Of a DNA stretch of 64,000 nucleotides, positions 36,441 to 51,100 are shown piece by piece (within the stretch, counting starts at the first letter, position 1; each line of letters begins with the position of its first letter). The notes under the pieces are model-generated. The model made no database searches, was not told the DNA's origin, and was given only the letters and a program-made list of their open reading frames with translations. A program made the position numbers and the translations under genes. Source of the DNA: Ancistrus triradiatus (Eukaryota > Chordata > Actinopteri > Siluriformes > Loricariidae); assembly GCA_025084515.1 (NCBI GenBank), contig JAJAGP010000239.1, positions 329,883 through 393,882 of the forward strand, written 5' to 3'.

Positions 36441-39030
36441 TCATCTCACGCTGAGATAAACGACTAGACTTAAGAACGTAAGCGATGATAAAAATCTGGA
36501 GGCGGAGCTCGGCACGGGCGGGCAGTCGGTGTACGGTTCGAGGCAGGCGGCGTATGCCATCACGTGAGCGATGTAATGTTGCTCCTTAACGCCGTGGAAC
36601 AGATGCGCCATCGGGCCTTTGGCGTAGATGGCGACGTCTTCGCCTCCGTGAGTCTCGGCGTCTAACGGGACGGCCGCCTGCTGCATGTACTCTTCATCGT
36701 CTGAGAGAGACACGAACGCCACATCGATACAGCACACCATGTAAACGGAAATGATATCCCCCCAAACACTTACAGTAATCCACCGCTGACACGTTCGCCC
36801 TCGTGCCGTTCACATGCATGTACCCGGGCCCGTTGGCGTACAGGATGCTGGTAAAGGGGAGGCTGTCGTCGGCTTTCTTTGGTGCCAGACCTTAAAAACA
36901 CAGAAAAAAGAAAACAAAAAGTCATTAACACAAACATTCTGTTTTACAGAATCACAAATGAATCCTGGCTTGGTTGGAGTATTGGGGCACACACCCATAT
37001 GTGGACAAAAGTATTTGGACACAAACTCACATGTGGCCAAAAGTATTGGGACACAAACCAATATGTCATTGACACAAACTTTCTGTTTTAAAGAATCACA
37101 AAGGAATCCTGGCTTGGTTGGAGTTTGCATGTTCTCCCCGTGTCTGTGTGTTTTTTCTCCAGTTCTCCTCCTGTATTTTAAAGATGCATTAGTCACAGTA
37201 TTCGTTAATAAACTTTACACGCTATGTTTTACACGCTCTATAAAGCAGGGTCATTTATCTGGAATCACAGTTCATCCAGCACACAGATACGCTGCTCATT
37301 ATGTAAATAAATACCAACAGTAATATGTGACAGGATGGAACCTAATAAATATTACAGCCTAGCTCTCAGTTGTTGTTGTTTTTCACTCAGGAAAAGTTAC
37401 CTTAGTTGTGTTGTTTAATTTTTCAATGATGCTGAAGATTAAGTTACCTTTATAAATTGATAAATTGGGTTAATGTAACTCCTGAAAACGTTTTGCTACC
37501 TTTTTCCGACTAAATTGTCTCTGTCGCACCTTAGGTGGGCAGGGCAGGAAGTTTCCCCTTGAAGTTTTCACCTGAACCAGTTTTTCTTCACTGCAGCTGC
37601 TCTTATAGAACAAAAGAGGGGATTGATAGATTAAATATCACTCTTAATTATAGCTATATTATTAAATAATATAGCTCTTTATTAAAGAAAGAAAGACAGA
37701 AAGAAAGAAAGACAGACAGACAGAAAGAAAGAAAGAAATAAAGAAAGTAAGACATAATTACAGAAGACAGACTGAAGAACAGACAGACAAAAACACAAGA
37801 AAGAAAGAAAGAAAGAAGGAAAGAAAGAAAGAAAGAAGGAAAGAAAGAAAGAATGTCTCTCTTTATTATAACTTTTTATAATCTCTGAACTATAAGCAAG
37901 CATGCAGTTGTAATATTCTCTGAACAGAACATAAAGCTTGTTTGTTTTTATTTTTAATTGTACCATTTAGCGCATTTAGTGGGTCACCAAGCAGGAGAGC
38001 CAACCAGAAAGTCTCTGGCACCACGATATTATCACACTATCTGAATATTCGCTAACTGTTTTCCAAAACAAATTACATTTAGGATTGGCACATGAACGCT
38101 TTTTCATTTCCTTTATATCCATAAACAAAGGGAAGTTAAGAACTTTATCCTGGTGTCTTTTCCACACCACTGCCGCCTTTGGCCGATCGTTTGAGGTTGA
38201 GTTTCGGATCTTAGTCTTGTGAAAGCTCTGTATGACTAATGAGCCTGGTAGATACCGAATATGGGGTTCCCTCGAGGAGTGTTCCCCCCGAAGGTAAAGA
38301 CGTGAGAGTGATCTGCAGTCACGATGGTCAGGGTTTCGGACTCTTTGGTGAGCTGAGACGCTCTCCGGATCGCCCGGTCAAACACCACCGTCTCCGTCAG
38401 TGCCAGTTTAGCGATGCCAGCATGATGCCCGTGATCGATCCTCCCTCGTAAAATAAACAAGCGCACCACATCGTTATCTCTAAGATCTGAACCAGTCTCC
38501 CGGTAAAACGTGTGTCTGATCAAAACTCATCTTCTACAAAGAGGAAGAAGCCGTTTGGATTCTTGCTCAGGATCTGAATGGCTTTTTCCGTCATGGCCAC
38601 GATGGAGGGATCGCGAGTCCGGTTCCTGAAGACCTCGAACCTCATGTCCTTCGGTTCAAACAGACCTGAGATGGCAGAGATTACAGAGAAGCTACAGTTC
38701 ATCTTCAGTCTTCAGTGCTGGTGTTTAACGACGGTTAATTTTGAAACACAGTTTACTAGGATACAAAAAATAAATATAAATTCATTAATACAAATATAAA
38801 TAATGTAGTATGGATAGAGCCAGATGTCACAGATGTGTATGTTCGGATGGCAAATTTCAGCAGGTTAAACACCTTCACTATTAACTAACCACTGCAGAGA
38901 AAAATATCTATAAACATATAAATAAATAGGATTACAGAAAGAAAGGAAGAAAGGAAGGAAGAAGAAAGAGAAAGAATAACAGAAAGAAAACCTAAATAAC
39001 GAAAGACAGAATGACAGAATAAAAGACTGA

Positions 39031-39062
<32 letters not shown>

Positions 39063-42000
39063 CAGAAACAGGAAGGAAGGAAGAACGAAAGAAATACAGA
39101 AAGAAAGAACAAAGAGAAAGAAAGACAGACTGATAGATAAATCAATCAATCAATCACCTTAAAGTCTGTTATATAGTGGAAATCCTCAGTGTCCTTAAAG
39201 CTATATTACATATTAAATAGCATTGTATATCTTTAATTGGATGTTTTTTCTGTCGCTGTTTCCTTCCTGCTTCCACGGATGAATCTCACCCATTGGATAC
39301 CCTTTATCTAAAATGACTGGCACTGAGCTTAGCAGTTAAAGGGTGAGGGTCTTATTCCAGGGGCCAATAGTTGATCCTGGGCTGGTATTTATTTTCACAA
39401 CCTTCTGATTAGGATTAGTAACCATTTTCGGTGTGATTTTTTAGTGAATATTTAGTATAATTTCTTAGTCAAACATCTAATGGTGATTGTGGCACCGAGT
39501 CTGTGACAGGTCAAGGTGTACCACCGTCACAAACGGGCGACCGGAAGCATTAACCTGTAGGCTTTCGGTGTGTTTCTGAGTTACACGTTCTATAAAGCAA
39601 GGTCATTTACCTGGAATCACAGTTCGTGCAGCACACAGATAAGCTGCTGATAATGTAATTAAATACCTATAAAATATGAAATAATAAAATGACATTCATC
39701 TGTGGCAGGATAGAACCTAATAAATATTACAGTCCAGCGTCTGTTGTCATTGTTCATTAGTTTATTAGTTTATTAGTTCAAGAAAAGTTTCCTCAGTTCT
39801 GCTGTTTAATTTTAACTTAAACAAATGTAGTGTGGTAAGATTCTGTGTTCTTAACATCACTAATAGCTACATATTCTGTTTTCTCAACAAGCTCTTCCTG
39901 CAGTAACAGTTCCAGTCCTCGCACTAAGATGTTCATATTAATTAGATAATGTAGTTCAATTCTTACATATATCATCTAGACTGTAAGGAGGTCGGGTTTC
40001 TTTTTGAGTCTTGGTCCTAATAAGGTTTCTTCCTTATAACATTTAGGGATTTTCCTTGCCACTGCCACCCTAGGCTTGCTCAGTTAGGGCTGTGGATTTA
40101 GATATTTCACAAACATCTACAGACGTCCCAGCTCTCCACTGGACAATCACATTCCAGTATAACGCTCATCTAAGCTGATGAGTGATTGCTGTGCTTTTCT
40201 TCTTTTTTCTGCTTTTACAGGTTAAAGGTTGGTAGAAATAATCTCTTTATATGAAGTTTGCTACATGAACCTGAAAGCAGTAAACACAGCAATAAATCTC
40301 ACTATATGATCTCAAATACTGTTTTCCAGAGTGTACTCGCTGACTTCTCCTCAAAACTATAAAAAAAAAAAAAGATCAACTCAACACTTGTGCCTCGGGG
40401 TCAAGAAGGATGAAGCGATTACTATAAAAGTGAGCATTATTTTGATAGAATCTCAGCGTTTAAGAAGAATACCACAGCTTCTTTGCTCTCTCTGTTCACA
40501 TACTTATGCTAATGAGCTGAAACTTTATGACCACCTGCCTAATGTGTTGTTGATCCTCTGTGTGCCAAAACAGACCCAACCCACCAGGGCTTGGACTCTA
40601 CAAAGGCCTCCGAAGATGCCCCGTGGTACCTGGCACCAGGATGCCAGGAGCAGAGCCTTAAAAGTTTCAGGATGCATCAGGAATCAGGGATAACATGAGA
40701 ATGACTGAGTGTACCTCTATCATAACCATGCTTAGGTCGATGTTAGGTGTTAAACTGACGTCCATATGACTATGAGCATCACATTTCCTCCACTGTGCAT
40801 CCTAGTGCCCCAGGTAAACAATTTTAGATTATCTTCCAATATCTATCCCAAATTGAGCGAGCCCAGTGGCAAGGAAAATTCCTTGGCAGGACCAAGACTC
40901 AAAAGAGACCCGACCTGCTTACAGCCTAGATGAGAAATGTAAGAATGAAACTTATGTCAGACGGAACTTATTATGCAGAACTTATCATAACCTTCTTCCA
41001 TTGCACCAACGTTCAATTCTGGCACTGGCGTGCCCATTACAGGGATAAAGCTGAAATGCTTCTGGTCCTTTTAGAGGTCGACCGATCATGATAAGAGGAA
41101 TCGTGCTTCAAACAAAAGGTGGACAAACAAAAAGTCAGATTTATTTATTTCTCGAGCATTTTTACAACAGAGCACTGTCTCAAACAGCTTTACAATTTTC
41201 TGTTAACTGATCAAACCTGGGGGGACAGTGGCAAGGAAAATCCCTAAATGTTATATACTTTGGGAGGAACAATAGAGAATATAAGACTATAGAATATAAG
41301 ACAATACTGTACATAAAATACAATATTTAACATTGAATTTTGCACTGTCCAGTGAAACTTTAGTCGTTATCTTTTCATTGGACAAGATCTTGATTTTCTT
41401 TCATGTTTTTTAGAGAAGCTGATTGGTTGGGCGGGTGCAAGATGAAGCCAAACTCACAGATTGCTCAATAACTAATAAATCCTGCTTTGTGAGACACACC
41501 CTGTATTTATACCACGTGCGTGCTTTAACTTTCTGCTTATTTAACGTCACGCCAAAAATGACATAAAAATCATTTACCCATCAGAGAGTCTGTGCTCTTC
41601 ACGTCTACGTCACTGAGCTGCTGCTTATTCCAAACATACACGGCATTTCTGTCCTGAGAAACATCAGATCTCGTGTTAGGATCACGGTGGAAAAACGATG
41701 ATGAAACCTTTCAGACGCGGCGTTGAGTGCGGTGTTCAGATGCCATACTGTGCACACGAGGCTTATAAAACATTCAGTACAGTAGATAAGACTAGATAAT
41801 CTGCTTTATTGTTATTTGCACAACTACATGTGCAAAAGGTTTCTGCTGAAGGATAAAAAGTAATAAAAGTTGTGATTTTTGAAAGAGGACACAAATGACA
41901 CATCATTTATTCCATGCAGAAATGTCAATAAAATTCCATTCCTGCATTTCTGGCCTGCAACACATGGGGGAAAAACTGTAGGGCTAATAAAATCTAAACA

Positions 42001-44906
42001 GGTCATTATAATCATGATTTGGTACAAAATTGTGCTCTTGCCCTTTACATACTGAAATTCCTCCAGATTTCTTGAATCGTTTAATGATAGTATGCTCTGT
42101 AGAGGGACACATGTATAAATCCCTTCCAGTCTTGCTTTGAGGAACATTGTTTTTAAACATTTGTTAATAAACTGGAGATCCTCTGATCATCTTTACTCCC
42201 CAAAGATTCAGCCTTTTGTGGATGCTTGGCATGCTTTGCATGGACTGCCCTGTTCCAACTGTTTTTGGAATATGTTGCAGGCCTGAAATGCAGGAATGGA
42301 TGTTCAATAACAAATTAAATGAAGATGCCCAGAAAAAAACCATGAAATATCTCAGGTTCATACTGTCTGAAATGAAATAAAAATAAAAGAAAATGTAAGA
42401 AACGCTGCTTGGGAGTTTTAAGGACATACAGACACTTGCTAGGAAAAGCAGAAGGAAAGGGAAAAAGAGAAGATATTAATAATAACAATTATTATTATAA
42501 CTTTACTGAGGAAGGACGTGTTTTTTGCTTGCTATTTTATTGTTGGACAAAAGCTGTTGTGTAACAATATGTTGTTAAACCCAATCCATTTAAAATATTT
42601 AGATCTATTCTAGGTCTGCAAAAGTTTAAAGACCTTTGTACCTTGCGCTCTTTCAGCCAGACCTCGATAAGGTTCCTCTTGTCCTCCCGTTCTCCTTTCC
42701 TTGAGCTTGAGGAGGGATATTCCGGATCCGGAGTGCCTTTGGGTGTCATATACATCCGTCCACCTCCAAGAATTACCTAACACACAAAAAGGAAACAGGC
42801 TTGTTCATTTGTAAGCCATTAAAAATATACAAATGACTTCTTTCATGTGACAGGGATTATTTCCTGGGAAAAGTAAGCCTCACTCTTTACTTTATCTTTA
42901 AGTTACTCCCGACAACCCTTATTAATGTATACTGACTAAAGGAACAAGGGTGGCAGTCAACAGTCCTTGAAATGCCTTATTTATGATAAATTGCTGTATT
43001 TGTATGGAGAGTTTGTTGTCTTACTGAGGCAGTTGCACAAATCTGGCCAGCAGATGTCGCTAAGGAGCTCTTTTCATTTTTGAAGCATTTGTTCAAATAG
43101 ATTGGTTCAAATGATTCAAAGTTCCGAAAGCCTTGCTTTGGAAGTGGAGAAGGTTTGTTGTAAATGCTTTGGAATAATTAACTTTTTTTTGATGCTCAGA
43201 AACATGATCAACCCAAGCAACGATTTTTCAAAAATGAATCATTAACTGTAATGCGATTACAAGAATTTAAGCTGTAACGAGTCATGTTTACAGACTTATT
43301 ACACATCCCTGCTCATTTAGTGCTCAGTTCTCAGAAGGTATTTTATTCCTTTATTGGTGCATTAAAGTATAACGTTGCATCACACTTTAATGACATCATT
43401 GTTTGCTATAACAGTTATGTAGCATTAAGTCAAGATTTTGGAGGACGGTGTGAGTTTAAGTCATGTTTGAAAGCTCACGTCGATGTCCGTGTTGGTGATG
43501 AGTTGAGTAGAAATGTCGGTACAGCCTCCCATTTGGGCATCCAGCGGTAAATCGACATCGCTGTACCAGCTGCGGCTGACGGAGTGGGCGTACGCTGCAG
43601 CCGGGGAAGCGTGCTGGACCCGCGTGGTGGTCACGATACCTACAGACTTTCCTACACACAACGAAAACAAAACGTCAGATAAACCTAACAGCTCATAATC
43701 CTAATCATAGAGTTTTCCACAGATATAAGCATTATGTGAAGGACCAAAAGCAAAACTAGGTCATAGAACAGGTTCCTTTGTGGTGGCACAGCTCCAGAGA
43801 TCCCTGGTTCGATCCTGACATCGGACTCCACTTGGGTTTTCTCTGGCTACGTTCCCAAGTCATGCTTTAGGTCAAACGGCTCCTCTAAACGTGAGTGCAT
43901 TTGAATCATATTGTTACGTTACAACCTTAACAGAAAAAAGCAAACTGGATTCATCTGGAAGCAGCTGTTCAGGTTTCCAAAGCCTGAGCTCACCACACAC
44001 AATGGTAACCATGTAAAGCACCACCACTGGACTCTGGATGATTGAGCAGCAGCTCTGGTTAAAGTGACGGAAAACACCAGCAACATCGACCTCTCATTAA
44101 GGTGGCTCAAAGTTCAGTCATGCTCCAAAACACAGAAACATAACTCTTATGCAGGGTCACTAAAGAGACAGAAGAAAGTGAATCCCGGGGTGGTATTCGC
44201 CCCACACGATGCCACGGATTAAAACGAGCCCTACTTAAATCATTCTGCATTTGTTCAGCAGGCTTTTACTGCCCGAAGCACAGTGAGCTTATTCTCAAAG
44301 CCGCTGAATCAACAGGCACGGGCGCGGTGTGTACCAGTACAAATACACACACACACGCATGCACTCGCACACACTCGCATACGCACGCGCACACACACGC
44401 ACACGCACGCGCACACACATGCACACACACACACACAGTCATTGTGGGGACTTTCTGTAGATAATGAATGCTACACCTCCAACATTGAACCCTAACCTTA
44501 ACACCAGGAACTTTAAACACTTTAGCTTTTAAACCTCTTTAAGTGTTTGAAAGTAAAGTTTCAATTCTTGTAAAATAAAATAAAATAAAAATAAAAATAA
44601 TAAGTTTTCCTGGACCATCAACAGGGCCCCACATAGTAAGAAATGTCAGCACTTTCTACCCCTAGGGGTACACTTGGTCCTTGTAAAATTTTAACTTATA
44701 TATAACTTTATGTATCATAACTTGGTTTTTGTAAAATAATATATATTACAAATAAAAAAGCAGCTTTCTTTATGAGGACCAACAACATGTCCCTACAATG
44801 TCCAATGCCCCATATTTCGTCCCTAGAATGATATATAAATTTAAAGGCAGATTAGTAGCACATCTGTTAAACTTTCACTGGAATGACTTGTCTCATTATG
44901 ATCACA

Positions 44907-44964
<58 letters not shown>

Positions 44965-45071
44965 GCGTGTTTCTGTGGGAGTGGAAGGAATTATGGAAGC
45001 TGGACATTGCACAGAGTTTTTACAGCTTTAATAACTTAATGTTTGGAAAGTGTTTTGGCTCCACTGACCTC

Positions 45072-45110
<39 letters not shown>

Positions 45111-48100
45111 TTATAACGAGACAAGTCATTCCAGTGAAAGTTTATCAGATGTGCTACTAATCTGCCTCTAAGCCAGAGACGTGCAGATGCAGAACTCTTA
45201 CCTGGAAATGAAATAAAATGTACTTACCGATTATAATGACGGCTTCTGTTACTTATTTATTAAAGCGTACGTCCTGTACTTAATGACCTTTAATAAAACT
45301 GATGTAGAACAGAGACTTTTACCTTCCTGCACTGCACTGCGCTGGACTAACATCTACTGTCCAAGAACAGTTTAATCTGATGGAGCTAAATTATACACAG
45401 ATGTGGATGAAACGTTTGGTGCCCCTGTGTTTTTATTAAAATAACACACCATTCAGGCCTGTGTTGCTCCGGTATGCAAACTATAACTGAGCAATGGCTT
45501 GCTTATTTTACAGATATTCTAAAACGGTCTGGGTAATATTAGTAACTCTGGAGATGATTATCTAAAATATGGGTTTGATATCAGGCACAAAGCTCTGGGT
45601 CAACTATCCGAGTCTATTTATAGCATAGAAGCTGCAATTAAAATAAATCTGTATTTCTTTCTGTACATTCTTCGAGCTGCTTGAGTACTGATACTGTTAA
45701 GTTTGTGATTCCTTAAGATGTTTCTAGATTTCATAAATACGAGCTAACAGATAATCAGATTTACCCACAAGTGCTATCAGGTGTGAGTGGACGCCCTGCT
45801 GTATTTAAAAAACAGGGACACAAACGAATGCAGAGTACCTTCTACACAACTAAAGGTCTCTCACACATGTTAATGATCATGAGTCCACCAGCAGGAGAAC
45901 AACAATAGTGCATGGCAGGGTTGCAAGGAGAAAGCTACTGCTCTCCAAAAAGAAGCATTTTGTGGATAAACAGATCTTTGTGGATTAAAGAAGAAGCTTT
46001 ATGTCTGGAGAAAGATAAACACTGGTGGTGAAACATAGTGGTGGAAGTATGGTTTGGGCCTGTTTTGCTGCATCTGGGCCAGGATGGCTTTTTATTGGCA
46101 GATGGTCTAAAGTTAATGGGTTTGTTGGTAACACTTACACCACGTAGTTAGCGTGTTGTCCATTTAATAGGAAGCCTTTCTAAAACACTGAAACACTTTC
46201 ATATGCGTGAAGTGTGATGTGACACGATGAGAATAACGTTAGTGATTTAGTGAAAAGTTCAGTCAAAGGTTTCATGGATGCCAGGATAAGATGGTGGCAC
46301 AGGAATATAGGTCTGTTAATATCTGAGACTTGACCTTAACCCCATTAGACTGACAAACGTGACCCGTACCTGATCGCCCAAAATCTCGTGTGGCTGAACT
46401 TTACAAAGTCTACCTTTGAGAAAACAAAACTAGGCTTTCAAAGAAAAAACAAGCTGTGGTTTCACGGCTCATTGGCGGTTCATGGTTGCTTAGCTCTTTG
46501 TTCATGTGTGCAGACGACTTGCAGAAGATGTTTTGGAATGTGCCTCAGCCCCAGGGTCCGGGTTCTTCAGGGGGATAATGAAGGAAAACGCACCTCAATG
46601 AATGAGTACGAACACAAACAGGAACCAACCTGAGATCTGACTGAAATCACACCTAAAATCTGCACAAAAGAGCTGAAGGTCGAATCTGGGAGAAAGAAAC
46701 CCGTTCAATTTGTAAAACGTTCAAAGATGCCCATATTTTCACCCGTACCTTGTGCTTTGGCACGGTGCAGGACAGAGTACACCTCATTTCCGAATGTGCT
46801 GTTGCATTCGTAGGCCACCGCGCTGGCGCTCACGCCGACCGTTTTGGAGTTGGCTTTGACGCCACAGTGGTACGCCGTGGCCGTGCCGGCGCTGTCTGCC
46901 ACCTGCTTATCCACGCTGTACGTCTGCAAAATAAAAGCAAACAAATCTGGTGTGAGCAAAACTGTGTATCTGTGGTTATGTTGATGTGACACAGACCCCA
47001 AATTCCCTTAGCCCCTCATCATCGTGGGGATTACACACGCTGTTGCTGGAGTGCTGCATTTCCTATGTTCTTGAGTGAAATATTAATTGACGGATGTGGT
47101 AGCTTTGGACAAATAAGCTCTTGCCTAAGAATGCTGAGAATGCCAGAGCGAAAATGTGGCATCCCACAAGGCTCTATTCAAGTCACATTATTGTTTAAAG
47201 TTTATACACAGCCCACGGCTCGTGTAATCCAAAAACATAACACTGGCTTTGAGATCTGCTCTGATCTGCAGTTTTTACTGATCGTTTGATCCAAGCCTTT
47301 GGGATAGAGAAACATAAACATCTGATGTCAGGTCTAAAATCTGGTTGGGTCCGGGGCACACGGCGTCTATTTCTTCCGAAAAAAAGATCTGTTATACTGA
47401 TGGGTCTGAGCACAAACCCTGTTCTCACTGGGTGATGGTCCATCCCAGATCCTCCGAGCCCAGAGAAGCCGACGCCCCTTCTGGACATGGTTATAACATA
47501 AGGCTTCTTTTTAGCACAGTAACGTTTTAAGTGGTATCTGTGAATGTAACTCTGTATTGTAGAGCTTGATAAAGGTTTGATAAAGGAATCTCTTGCCCAT
47601 GTAGTTCTATCAGCTATTGATGAATGACGGTTCTTGGTGCAGTGCCGTCTGAGGGAGCGGAGATCACCCCTCTTCAGTTTAGGCTTTTTAGGAAATTCCT
47701 CCTCATTTAATGATATTATGCTCTGTAGAGGGAGAAATATATAAATCCCTTCCAAATCTTTCTTTGAGGAACATTGATTTTAAATGTTAGGTGATAAACT
47801 TCAGATCCTCTGATCATCTTTACTCCTCAAAGACTCAGCCATTTTTGGATCCTGCTTTTGCATTTGAATAAATCATTATTATAATCACTTGTTTGAAATC
47901 ACTTCATTTATTATTTACTTTTTCACCTCATTACTAGCCCTACATTGCCTCAGTTCCAGCATTTTTTGGAACGTGTTGCAGGCCTGAAATGCAGGAGTCT
48001 GCATGGATAAAGGTAAGACTGAGGTTTCTCTTGGCCACAGGTTTGCGAGGGTAAAAATAAGAGCAGTTTCCTGTGTTTTCCCACAGACTCAGCAAAAATA

Positions 48101-51100
48101 GGCAACACAAATATATGAAATAAACAAACCGACTGAAGCTCGCACGCGCTTACGGTAAAGTCCGAGCCCGCTACCGAGAACAGGTTTATTTTCTCTTACA
48201 GGTCTGCACACGGAGGATTCCTTAATGAATAACGTTTAATGAACAGAGCATTCATTCATTCATTCATAACACGGGGCATGAGGTGGGAACCAACCCTAGA
48301 CTGGGCAGCAACAGGGCACATGCACACAAACACAATCTCACACTCACAGTGGGACACTTTAGAGATACTGCTTAACCTAGTGCATGTCTTTGCATGCATG
48401 TGGGAGGAATCTGAAGTACCGGAGGGGGGGAACCACACAGAGGTATGATGGTACAAGCTGGGCATCAAACCCCTGCATCACCGTGCCACCCATAAACAGG
48501 ACAGCCATATAAAAATATGAATTGTTGCTTATTTTTGGCTCTCACCTCCTGTTTGCGATCACGCTTCATCCTGTCCTCGTTTCAGTGTTTTTATTTCAGT
48601 TTCTCTCCCGTTTTCAACCTTAGCTATTTGTTCTGTGCCCTGGACTGTTATGATGGTTACTGGAATTTCCCCTAATCAGCAGAACCCAGATGTTACGCTC
48701 ACACACTTCGCTGCGCTTTCTTAATGTTCTGACTGTTATTTCTAGCTTGACGGTACTCTGATAAAGAAAAGAAATTAATATTGTAGTAAATTTCCAAATG
48801 CTGCCGCAAATAACGTAATACTCTTTTTGCACGTAATATAGAAAGGTGTTACCTTATGTGCTGTTTATCACTCTATAGTTTGAGCTATATAAAAATGAAA
48901 AATTACATAATAACTTCAACATATTTAGTAGCCTACTGAAAACTAAACTGAACATTTAAAGCCAATTTAAACAAGTGCTCCCTGGTTTATGTTCAACAAA
49001 TCCATCATAAGACAAATATATCATGAACTAATGAGTGTAATATAGTCTGTACTGTAGCACAGAGGAGCCGATCTTATACTTTAACATTTACACTTACATT
49101 TAAGAAAATGTTTGTGAATAAACTGTCCAAGAACCTCTTTCTGTAGAGTCTTATTCTGCCAAATGACTCTTTGCTGATTTTCTACACAACATTTACAACT
49201 TAACCTTGCAAAAAACACACTGTGGAACATCTGGAAACGTGCATCAACTATTGCACATGCCACGTTTGTAATACATTCATAAAACCTGTTGCTTGTGTGC
49301 ATTACGTCAGCTGACGTCTCTAAGGAGCATCAGCATGTGTGAGCGAGTGTATGCGATGTCTCCCTGTCCAGGGCCGGGTCCCGCCTTGTGCCCTGTCCTG
49401 ACAGCCCCCGTGACCCTGATGTGGATTACGCAGGTAAGGAAAGAGCGGGAGTGAGAAATGTCTGGTTTGAGTTCGTTCCTGCAGAGGTTGTGTAACTTCT
49501 TTTAGTTCAGAAAACCAACAAACCATCTGGTCCTCGGGTGCTGACTGATCGCAGTGTTTATACAGTCACGCATTCAGGAGAACGCAATGATGACAGTGAT
49601 GGAGATGATGATGATGGTGCAGTTTGTAACCTTTGACAGAGCGAGATAAGGGAATGAATCCATAGTGAGGACGGTCTCCTCCCCTGACCCTCCATCCATC
49701 TGTCCTCTCAGGATTCGGGCGGCTGAAACGGTGGATACGCCCATTCCTGGAAAGAGGTGGGACAATAGTACCTGAGCCACACCCATATTAAATTTATGAT
49801 CTTTAAAAAATAGAATAAAGGCCTATTCACACTGAGTACGATTTTTTCACACAACTTTCACACCAAGTGTGTTCTGGTTTTTTTTATCTAAAGACTCTTT
49901 TCTCCGTGTCTTTTTCACAATTAAAAAAAGACATGAGTGAAGATGAGCGCAGGAAGCTCTAGTTTGTGTTTTTGTGATCATGAACAGACACGTGTTCTTT
50001 ATCAAACCTTTTTATTCTTCCATAAATATCGGACTTGGTGTGACAAGGCCTTAAGACTACGCTTACGCTGATGCACTTATTCAGAGTGACTCTGAGTGTT
50101 TTGTGTTTAACACTTAGAGACCCGGATCTACTCTGCATTTTAATAGTTTTCTTTTGACTTTGTCTCCATATAATAACATTAGTTTCTCTATCACAAATGG
50201 TAAAGATATTCCAAGAAAATGCAGCAAACAATCAAAAAACATTACTTTTATGTCTATAACTTCCGTTTTCCGTTTTGACCTGCTCCTATCAAACACAAAG
50301 ACAATCCAGCACCAAGCAGCTCCTAACGAGTTAACGATGTTATTCAGAGTGATGTAATGCAGCTGCAAACTCACTGGAAAGAAATTATGAGATTTGATCA
50401 TATGGGTGTGACCAGCGTGGCATGGCTGTTGGTGCTAGACGGGCTGGTCTGGGTATTTCAGAAACTGCTGATCTACTGGGATTTTCACACACAGACATCT
50501 ACAGAGAATGGTCTGAAATGGGCCAGTTCTCTGGGTGAAAATGCCTTGAATCTTGAAGCAGATGGGCTACAGCAGCAGAAGACCACACTGGGTGCCACTC
50601 CTGTCAGCTAAGAACAGAACACTGAGGCTATATTGGCATGGATTCACCAAAACTGGACAATAGATTTCAAAAACGTCGCCTGGTCTGATGAATCTCAATT
50701 TCTGCTGCGACAGAATTTGGCATAAACATCGTGAGACCATCCTGCCTCATACCAGCGGTTCAGTCTGCTGCTGGCGTAATGGTGTGGGCGTATATTTTGG
50801 GCACAATTTGAGCCAAGTACAAGTACTTTAAGGACCAGTACAAATCAGCTGGTTAATCCAAACATGAGGATCTGGATCTGGATTACAATGAGCCCAGCTT
50901 TGGTTTTTAATTATAATCAGTAAGCGTCTCACCATCTCCGAGGAACAGGATGATGTTTTTGGCTCGATGAGCTCGTGGTTGGAGCTTCAGTGCATCTTCT
51001 AGAACCTTCTTAGCCTGCTGGTTCCAGTATGAAGGATCAGCTTCCCATTCAGCTTCTGAAACAGAAAAAAAATCAGCATCCAAATAAATCCTGTAAAAAA

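Noticed and set aside
47195..47755. 186-codon frame as a host gene
   Set aside because: Recognisable but frame-broken Tc1-type transposase relic repeated elsewhere in the window.
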